Shown piece after piece: positions 34,680-40,165 of a stretch of DNA of 40,165 nucleotides. Under the pieces are notes generated by a model. It did not search any database and had not been told where the DNA came from. It saw only the letters and a list, made by a program, of their open reading frames with translations. The position numbers and the translations under genes are program-made. Origin of the DNA: Fuerstiella sp. GTDB taxonomy: Bacteria; Planctomycetota; Planctomycetia; Planctomycetales; Planctomycetaceae. How positions within the stretch are numbered: the first letter of the stretch is position 1; the number at the start of each line of letters is the position of its first letter. The stretch lies in contig JAQWLN010000155.1 in the NCBI GenBank assembly GCA_029247265.1, positions 1 through 40,165 on the forward strand. The letters run 5' to 3'.

Positions 34680-36116
34680 ATGTTTTCACTGTTTCCAACG
34701 CTTGGCCGACCACAACGAGGCCCATTGCGAATCAGCCGACGCGACGCGTTTAAGATTGGCGGTCTGAGTGCACTTGGCGGTTTGCTGCCGGGCATTCAGA
34801 CCGATGTGTTTGCCGGACAGCAAACACATTCGGCAACGGCCAAACGCTGCATCTACATTTTCCTGTGCGGCGGACCGTCGCAGCTGGATATGTGGGACCC
34901 GAAACCAAATGCACCGGATGCCATCCGTGGTCCTTTTCAGCCAATCGCCACGAACGTTCCAGGGTTCCAAATCGGTGATCTGCTGCCGCTGACCGCTCAG
35001 CGTGCCGACAGGTTTGCCATCATCCGTTCGATGATGCACACCTCGAATTCGCACGACGTCGGTATCAAGTACACACTGCTGGCCGATTCACTGGTGCCCG
35101 GTCCGGCGTATCCTCCGCTACCGTCCGATGATCCGGGAATGGGAGGAATCCTCCGCAGCCTGATGGGCGACACCGGACGACTGCCTGCCTGGGTCACGAT
35201 ACCGCGACCGTTCACGACGGGGAACCGTTATTACCGAGGCCAGACAGGAGGATTTCTGGGCAACACCTTCGATCCCTTTCTACTGAACGAAGAAAAGAAG
35301 GCGTCGCTCGCCGACAAGACATTCCGCATCGCAGCCCTCGATTTTCCGGAAGCGGTCGATTCGTCACGATTCACGGGCCGCCGACAACTGCTGAATTCGA
35401 TCGATCAGCACGCGGCCGGGGCCATCGCTGCGGGGCCGGCTGAACAGGTGCGTTCGAATTACGACAAGGCGTTCGACCTGATTTCTTCGGCGGACGTGCG
35501 AGGTGCCTTCGACCTGGAACAGGAAACGGCGTCATTGCGTGACCGTTACGGGCGGAACGAATACGGACAAAGTTTTCTGCTGGCGCGGCGATTGGCGGAA
35601 GCCGGCACTCGATACGTCAACGTCTTCTGGACGTACTACGGCAAGGACGGCTGTCAGTTCAATCTGTGGGACAATCATGGATCGGACAAAGAAGTGTGCG
35701 GCGGACACAACCGGGGAGTCGACATGATCCGCGGAGAATACTGCTGTCCCTCGTTTGACCGAGCGTTCTCTGCCTTGCTGGATGACCTGACCGATCGCGG
35801 CATGCTGGACGATACACTGGTAGTCGTCACCGGAGAGTTCGGACGTACACCAAAGATCAACAAGTTCTCCGGCCGAGACCACTGGTGCCACTGCTATTCG
35901 TCGGTGCTGGCAGGCGGTGGTGTGCGAGGCGGAGCGATTTACGGGGCCAGCGACGAACAGGCCGCCTACGTCAAAGATTCTCCGGTCCGTCCGGAAGATT
36001 TGGGGGCGACGATCCTGCACGGCTTTGGTTTTGCTCCCGAAGCGGAAATCTTCGAGCCCACCGGACGGCCGGTTCGCAGCTCGACCGGGCACCCGGTCAC
36101 CGCGCTGTTTTCGTGA
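34680..36116 (+). CDS. DUF1501 protein with Tat-type signal
   Basis: 478 residues, ATG at 34680. Tat signal ISRRDAFKIGGLSALGG near residues 19-35. The DUF1501 domain has an alkaline-phosphatase-like core seen in planctomycetes: IFLCGGPSQLDMWDPKPNAP, FAIIRSMMHTSNSHDVGI, TRYVNVFWTYYG, and VVVTGEFGRTPKINKFSGRDH with GRDHW as probable metal ligands. A sulfatase-like hydrolytic role has been proposed for this fold; it is not shown. Transcribed with the Tat protein (31 bp on) and the sulfatase. Confidence 0.9.
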   Translation: MFSLFPTLGRPQRGPLRISRRDAFKIGGLSALGGLLPGIQTDVFAGQQTHSATAKRCIYIFLCGGPSQLDMWDPKPNAPDAIRGPFQPIATNVPGFQIGDLLPLTAQRADRFAIIRSMMHTSNSHDVGIKYTLLADSLVPGPAYPPLPSDDPGMGGILRSLMGDTGRLPAWVTIPRPFTTGNRYYRGQTGGFLGNTFDPFLLNEEKKASLADKTFRIAALDFPEAVDSSRFTGRRQLLNSIDQHAAGAIAAGPAEQVRSNYDKAFDLISSADVRGAFDLEQETASLRDRYGRNEYGQSFLLARRLAEAGTRYVNVFWTYYGKDGCQFNLWDNHGSDKEVCGGHNRGVDMIRGEYCCPSFDRAFSALLDDLTDRGMLDDTLVVVTGEFGRTPKINKFSGRDHWCHCYSSVLAGGGVRGGAIYGASDEQAAYVKDSPVRPEDLGATILHGFGFAPEAEIFEPTGRPVRSSTGHPVTALFS

Positions 36117-36147
36117 TACAAGCACAGAGAAAGCGAACGTAACGACT

Positions 36148-37419
36148 ATGTTCACACGAAGAGATTTTATTGCTGCGCTGGGTGCCGGACTGGCGGTCAG
36201 TCAAACGGGAAACACAGCACAGACAGAGGCGAGTGCTCGTCGCCGACTGGCGGTTGTCACCACAGTCTGGTGGAAACCATCGCACGCATGGCACATGGCC
36301 GAACGGTTCCTGCACGGCTATCCGATCAACGGCAAGTGGCACCGTCCGCCCTTTGATGTCGTGGCTGCCTATGTCGATCAGTTTCCAGACAACGATCTCA
36401 GCCGCAGCCGGTCAAAGGAATTCGGTTTCCCGATCTATCCCACCATCGCCGAAACTTTGCGCTGCGGAGGCAAACAAATGGCGGTCGACGCCGTTTTGGT
36501 CATCGGCGAACACGGAGAATATCCGAAGAACGAATACGGTCAAAAGAAATATCCTCGCTACGAATTCTTCAAGCAGGTGACCGACGTTTTTCGGAAAGAC
36601 GGGCAGTCCGTGCCGATGTTCAACGACAAGCATCTGTCGTGGAAACCGGAATGGGCACAGGAGATGTATCAGATCTCGAAAGAACTGGACTTTGCGTTTG
36701 CCGCCGGGTCTTCGTTGCCCGTGACGTGGCGAATGCCGGTCGTCGATTTGCCGTACGGTGCCGAAGTGGAGGAAATGCTGTGTCTGGCGATGGGTGGCAT
36801 GGACAGCTACGACTTTCACGCTCTGGAAGTCATTCAGTGTATGGCCGAACGCCGACGTGGTGGCGAAACCGGCGTGTCTGCCGTGCAGGGACTACGCGGC
36901 GACGCTGTCTGGAAGGCCATGGATGCGGGTGCATGGAACGCCGGTGGCTGGAGTCCAGCACTGTTTGAAGCCTGTCTTTCCAGAAGCCAGACGCTGGCTC
37001 AACCGGCAACCTTCAGTCATCGCCACCCGACACGGCAGCAGATTCAGGAGTGGGTCGATGATCCTCTGGCCTACCGCATTGAATATGCAGATGGCACGAA
37101 AGCCACCATGCTGCTGATGAACGGACTGGTGCAGGACTTTACGTTTGCCGCAAAGCTGAAGGGGCAGACCGATCCTCTGTCAACACTGTTCTATCTGCCA
37201 CCGGTACCCAACGTGGCCTACTCTGCGCAGTTAATGTCGAAGGCCGAAGAAACGTTCGTGACGGGAAAATCTCCCGCGCCGATCGAACGAACTCTTTTGA
37301 CGTCCGGGCTGGTCGAGGCCGGAGTGCGGTCGGTCGGCACAGGCCAGCAACGCATCGAAACACCTCATCTTTCGATTGAGTATAAGTCTCCTCGGAAATC
37401 ATTATTTGCACGAACCTGA
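36148..37419 (+). CDS. Uncharacterised Tat-exported planctomycete protein
   Basis: 423 residues. The ATG at 36148 starts a Tat signal (FTRRDFIAALGAGLAVS); the longer frame upstream is only overlap with DUF1501. The mature part has conserved-looking blocks: VVTTVWWKPSHAWHMAERFL, GEHGEYPKNEYGQKKYPR near 125, SVPMFNDKHLSWKPEWAQEM, LPVTWRMPVVDLPYG, and MGGMDSYDFHALEVIQCM. The His, Asp and Glu in these blocks look catalytic or metal-binding, but I cannot name a fold. I recall similar proteins only as unnamed planctomycete proteins. It lies between DUF1501 and a sulfatase, so a part in breaking down an exported carbohydrate or ester is a guess. Confidence 0.82.
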   Translation: MFTRRDFIAALGAGLAVSQTGNTAQTEASARRRLAVVTTVWWKPSHAWHMAERFLHGYPINGKWHRPPFDVVAAYVDQFPDNDLSRSRSKEFGFPIYPTIAETLRCGGKQMAVDAVLVIGEHGEYPKNEYGQKKYPRYEFFKQVTDVFRKDGQSVPMFNDKHLSWKPEWAQEMYQISKELDFAFAAGSSLPVTWRMPVVDLPYGAEVEEMLCLAMGGMDSYDFHALEVIQCMAERRRGGETGVSAVQGLRGDAVWKAMDAGAWNAGGWSPALFEACLSRSQTLAQPATFSHRHPTRQQIQEWVDDPLAYRIEYADGTKATMLLMNGLVQDFTFAAKLKGQTDPLSTLFYLPPVPNVAYSAQLMSKAEETFVTGKSPAPIERTLLTSGLVEAGVRSVGTGQQRIETPHLSIEYKSPRKSLFART

Positions 37420-37494
37420 CCGTTCGGTTATCCCGTGATCACACAGCGATGATCCCCACGCCACCTCAACACTTCGTTACGTACGCACGTTCCT

Positions 37495-38832
37495 ATGAAA
37501 CAAACTCTTTCCTGTCTTCTGTTCGTACTATGCTGCGTTGCCTGCCGCGCCACTGCAGTGGATCGCCCGAACATCGTCTTCATCCTCGCTGACGATCTGG
37601 GATATGGCGACCTAGGATGCTACGGGCATCCCGTTGCGAAGACTCCAAACATCGATCGACTGGCACAGAACGGGGTACGGTTCACGCAGCACTACTCAAA
37701 CGGTCCCGAATGCAGCCCAACGCGCACCGCATTTCTGACCGGACGCTATCAGCAGCGAGTCGGCGGACTTGAGTGCGCCCTCGGCACCGGCAATGTCGGA
37801 CGCTACGACGATGCGATCCGCCTTGCCGAAGCACGAGACCTGGGACTTCCAGCCGAGCGAACCGTCATACCAGGTGCGTTGAAGAAGTCCGGTTACACCT
37901 GCGGAGTCTTTGGCAAGTGGCATCTGGGATACGAGCCAAAGTTCAACCCGATGGTACATGGCTGGGACGCCTTCTTCGGTTACATGGGCGGCAACGTTCA
38001 CTACTTCAATCATCGCGAGACCAGTGATCTGCACGTGCTTTTCAATGGTCGCCTGCCCGTGCACCGGGAAGGCTACATGACGGAGCTGATCACCGACGAT
38101 TCCATTGAATTCATTCAACAGAACAAGAGCAAACCGTTCTTTCTGTACGTCTCACACGAATGTCCCCACTTTCCGTTTCAGGGCCCCGGTGACAGCGCGA
38201 AGGATGTGACGGCTGAAAACTGGATGGACATTGATTCGGAGACATACGTGGCCATGCTGCAGCATCTGGATACAGAGGTCGGACGACTGCTGACTGCCAT
38301 TGACGACGCCGGAATCGCCGACAACACAGTTGTCGTCTTCGTTTCCGACAACGGAGGCTTTGCGGGAGCAGCCAATATGGGCGGCCTGCGTGAAGCCAAA
38401 GGAACCACTTTCGAAGGCGGTATTCGAGTGCCTCTGATCATCCGCTGGCCCGGACAGATCCAACCGGGCCGCACGTGCCATCAGCCGTGTATCACGTTTG
38501 ACCTGACACGTTCGTTTCTGCGACTGGCAAGAACAAACGTTGCTGTCGAATTGCTGGACGGCGATGACATCATTGCACACGTGACATACGGGAACGACGA
38601 CTATTCACGCAACCTGTTCTGGCGAGGCAAACGGGGCGACCGCATGTGGTCTGCGGTCCGCAGCGGCAATAAAAAATATGTGCGCAAAGTCGAAGCCGAT
38701 GAACTCGAAGAATGGATGTTTGATCTGTCCAACGACCGGACGGAGTCAAGCAGCCTGCTTCCCGATAGTCACGCAAACGCCCTGCGACAACTTCTGGCCG
38801 ACTGGGAAATCGATGTAAAGTCGACCCGTTAG
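37495..38832 (+). CDS. Exported sulfatase (formylglycine type)
   Basis: 445 residues with a signal peptide (LLFVLCCVACRATA). Metal Asp pair at 33-34 (LADDLGYGDLG). Active-site Cys 73 in CSPTRTAFLTGRY, the strict C-x-P-x-R of formylglycine sulfatases. GVFGKWHLGYEPKF and VVVFVSDNGGFAGAA follow, with the remaining metal ligands. It is a periplasmic or secreted arylsulfatase-type enzyme for a sulfated glycan or ester; substrate unknown. It ends the run that starts with DUF1501, 75 bp after the Tat protein. It differs from the window's other sulfatase by having a signal peptide and the double Asp. Confidence 0.92.
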   Translation: MKQTLSCLLFVLCCVACRATAVDRPNIVFILADDLGYGDLGCYGHPVAKTPNIDRLAQNGVRFTQHYSNGPECSPTRTAFLTGRYQQRVGGLECALGTGNVGRYDDAIRLAEARDLGLPAERTVIPGALKKSGYTCGVFGKWHLGYEPKFNPMVHGWDAFFGYMGGNVHYFNHRETSDLHVLFNGRLPVHREGYMTELITDDSIEFIQQNKSKPFFLYVSHECPHFPFQGPGDSAKDVTAENWMDIDSETYVAMLQHLDTEVGRLLTAIDDAGIADNTVVVFVSDNGGFAGAANMGGLREAKGTTFEGGIRVPLIIRWPGQIQPGRTCHQPCITFDLTRSFLRLARTNVAVELLDGDDIIAHVTYGNDDYSRNLFWRGKRGDRMWSAVRSGNKKYVRKVEADELEEWMFDLSNDRTESSSLLPDSHANALRQLLADWEIDVKSTR

Positions 38833-38894
38833 TTCGTCCGCCCCGTCCGAAATTCATCCAGCCGTCCGTGACGCTCAGTCAGTCGCGCCGAATT

Positions 38895-39209
38895 ATGCTA
38901 CAAGACTTTGTTATGCATCCAACCGTCGTTGAAGTGTCTGGCTATGTGCCGGCCGTCGTCATTCCAATCGCCACTGCCATTCAACTGATATCGCTGCTGA
39001 GAACAGGAAACACGACGGGAGTGAACTGGATGTCGTGGTTTCTGTTCGGAGTGTCGAACATCGGCTTGTACATCTACACAGAAAAGCACACGTCGATTCA
39101 GTCGATCGTGGGCCTGCTTGGTTCGGCGGCTCTGGATTTCGCAATTGTGGTCGTCGTCTTGTCCGGACAGAAGTCGCCACCCGCCGAGAGCCTTCCGACA
39201 CCACACTGA
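38895..39209 (+). CDS. Small three-helix membrane protein, SemiSWEET-like
   Basis: Start at ATG 38895 (MLQDFVMHPTVVEV) or ATG 38913; a GTG at 38868 adds nine residues. About 100 residues with three membrane helices: VPAVVIPIATAIQLISLL, VNWMSWFLFGVSNIGLYIY, and VGLLGSAALDFAIVVVVL. Length, helix count, and the loop LLRTGNTTGVNWMSW match SemiSWEET sugar transporters, which work as dimers. The Pro-Gln of the usual PQ-loop is replaced (AIQL). The call rests on pattern only. Its stop overlaps the next start (TGATG). Confidence 0.5.
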   Translation: MLQDFVMHPTVVEVSGYVPAVVIPIATAIQLISLLRTGNTTGVNWMSWFLFGVSNIGLYIYTEKHTSIQSIVGLLGSAALDFAIVVVVLSGQKSPPAESLPTPH

Positions 39210-39638
39210 TGCTTTCATTTCTCAATATCTTTTTTTTTCGCCGTGCACAATGTGTTGATCGTGTTCAACCTTGTGAGATGGATCTGGCCTCGAACCCGCA
39301 GACTGCATCTGCTGACTATCGGGGCCACGTTATTTTCGTGGGTCGTCATGGGAGCCTGGCACGGCTGGGGCTATTGCCTGTGTGCAGACTGGCACTTTCA
39401 GATTCGCCGTGAACTTGGCCTTCATGGCGGTGAATCCTCGTACACAGAACTGCTGTTCAATCAGGTCCCCGGGGTCACGGTCAGCCGCGTTTTTGCCGAC
39501 ATTGTGACGGTCGGCCGCCTGTTGATGATTCTGCTCGCAACGGCCGCAGTCTGGATTCGGCAGTGGGCTTCTATGGCTGAATCACCGACCCCAGAAGACG
39601 TGTCAGGCTGTAATTCCCGGGCACAGGCGCCGGAATAA
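39209..39638 (+). pseudogene. DUF2784-like membrane protein, frameshifted at a T9 run
   Basis: ATG at 39209 overlaps the previous stop (TGATG). It reads MLSFLNIFFF and then leaves the family. One base later the frame gives AVHNVLIVFNLVRWIWPRTR, HLLTIGATLFSWVVMGAWHG and WGYCLCADWHFQIRRELG, which fit DUF2784: short membrane proteins (about 130 aa) with a W-G-xx-C-P-type segment. Removing one T from the nine-T run at 39230-39238 makes one 142-residue protein with three helices. Function is not known. Real slippage or a sequencing error; a start inside the second frame at 39243 could also make a shorter form. Confidence 0.7.
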
Positions 39639-39679
39639 CGGTGGCATCACAGGATCTGGCAAACAACAGAACCCACAGC

Positions 39680-39708
39680 TTGACAGCTTCGAAAGTCGGT
39701 GGTAGCGT
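39680..39708 (+). promoter_or_regulatory. sigma-70 promoter of tRNA-Ala
   Basis: A perfect -35 TTGACA (39680-39685) and a -10 TAGCGT (39703-39708) are 17 bp apart; the -10 ends 32 bp before the tRNA. Confidence 0.6.
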
Positions 39709-39740
39709 TCGCACGAACAGGGCGTTTCACGCCGACACAC

Positions 39741-39813
39741 GGGGGATTAGCTCAGTTGGGAGAGCGTCTGGCTGGCAGCCAGAAGGTCATGGGTTCGAGT
39801 CCCTTATCCTCCA
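39741..39813 (+). tRNA. tRNA-Ala (anticodon GGC)
   Basis: 73 nt. Acceptor GGGGGAT/ATCCTCC includes the G3-U70 pair that marks alanine tRNAs. D-arm GCTC/GAGC, anticodon stem TCTGG/CCAGA, loop CTGGCAG (anticodon 39774-39776). The T-stem ATGGG/CCCTT has one U-U mismatch at its second pair. CCA is not encoded (CCT follows). Confidence 0.94.
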
Positions 39814-39826
39814 CCTTCTAAATAGT

Positions 39827-39859
39827 AGCCGCTGATCAAATGCGATCAGCGGCTTTTTT
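39827..39859 (+). terminator. Intrinsic terminator after tRNA-Ala
   Basis: AGCCGCTGATC and GATCAGCGGCT form an 11-bp stem around AAATGC, followed by a T-run. It starts 14 bp after the tRNA and ends the transcript. Confidence 0.9.
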
Positions 39860-40024
39860 CGTTGGCTTTTCAGTGTCGTTGGCCGGTCCCAGAAAGTTCA
39901 ATCAGTTTCTGCGACTTCGGGGCGAAATGCGGCAAGTGGCTGTGAGCAAATCACTTACAGAGTTCTACTGTCCATCATCCTCACTTGCACTGCATGATTT
40001 GTTCTCCGGCAGTTCGAGTCCTAT

Positions 40025-40165
40025 TGACCTGCCCCCACGGATGGTGCCAGATCCTAACTCGGACCTGGCGTAAACTTTATTGCTGATAGCACGGCTACCG
40101 GCGCTGGCGGCCGGTAGTCCAAAGAACTGTGAGGACGAACCACATTGTAATGACGTCTCCAGCGT
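40025..40165 (-). mobile_element. End of an IS3-family insertion sequence, partial
   Basis: The plus strand from 40025 begins TGACCTGCCCCCA, with the TG start and C-rich body of IS3-family terminal repeats. The C-terminus of the matching transposase lies just inside on the minus strand. The other end is beyond the window, so the repeat pair and target duplication cannot be seen. Confidence 0.65.
40054..40165 (-). CDS. IS3-family transposase (OrfB, integrase core), C-terminal part
   Basis: The minus-strand frame from the window edge reads RWRRHYNVVRPHSSLDYRPP and then APVAV, ending at TAG (40056-40054). The YN.VRPHSSL.YRPPAP motif is the hallmark end of rve-type transposases of IS3 elements. 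About 36 residues are inside the window; the DDE residues are not. It is 30 bp from the putative element end at 40025, the usual layout. Confidence 0.8.
   Translation of the reverse strand, partial: RWRRHYNVVRPHSSLDYRPPAPVAVLSAIKFTPGPS

Noticed and set aside
1..40165. CRISPR arrays, rRNA genes, toxin-antitoxin pairs, defence islands
   Set aside because: Looked for repeated spacers, rRNA-like stretches and typical gene pairs; none seen.

Overview
The window reads as chromosomal DNA of a planctomycete (Planctomycetota), probably marine. The reasons are the families present: a PVC-type membrane-bound dehydrogenase/HEAT/cytochrome c pair, a DUF1592-class multi-domain cytochrome next to a DUF1552 protein, a DUF1080 protein, a DUF1501 protein, Tat-exported TIM-barrel isomerases, two formylglycine-type sulfatases, and a Na+-translocating decarboxylase. 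No species can be named from the sequence alone.

Layout. 1-2850 (minus): a two-gene operon with a 4-nt GTGA overlap, a CxxCH/HEAT protein followed by a dehydrogenase-domain protein that runs off the left edge. 3115-4490 (plus): a YtrA-like GntR regulator and an ABC ATPase, both broken, behind a near-palindromic site. 5194-7085 (plus): DUF1080 and a Tat-exported sugar isomerase-like protein. 7201-12042 (minus): DUF1592 cytochrome, DUF1552 protein and an alpha/beta hydrolase. 12619-15305 (plus): an accessory run of methyltransferase, NTF2-like protein (frameshifted), tandem GNAT and cupin. 15394-16249 (minus): a ruined planctomycete-specific gene. 16642-20085 (minus): pyruvate carboxylase. 20402-21667 (minus): a PQQ-type beta-propeller.

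22083-22710: a small membrane-protein gene abuts an out-of-frame C-terminal remnant of a tyrosine recombinase, then a terminator and tRNA-Gln(TTG). 22854-26094 (minus): a TPR protein with two RNA polymerase alpha-CTD modules, a ferritin-like DUF455 protein and a HisA-like protein. 26315-27334 (plus): another isomerase/epimerase TIM barrel. 27471-30972 (minus): oadG-oadB-oadA-like genes of a Na+-pumping biotin decarboxylase. 31211-38832: a divergent catabolic locus (symporter plus sulfatase one way; DUF1501, Tat protein and sulfatase the other). 38895-40165: a SemiSWEET-like protein, a frameshifted DUF2784-like gene, tRNA-Ala(GGC) with promoter and terminator, and the end of an IS3-family element.

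How the parts could work together. The sulfatases, symporter, exported hydrolases and isomerases suit scavenging of sulfated or modified carbohydrate. Pyruvate carboxylase and the decarboxylase run opposite reactions on oxaloacetate, linking anaplerosis to Na+ energetics. A recurring theme is gene damage. Three genes (3162, 13302, 39209) can each be restored by removing one base from a homopolymer, so assembly error must be excluded for these. The ABC gene has a TGA codon and a 13-bp tandem duplication, which look like real decay. I did not find a convincing wholly new multi-gene system; the best leads are the alpha-CTD/TPR protein, the HisA-like/DUF455 pair, the recombinase scar at tRNA-Gln and the decayed regulator/ABC operon.
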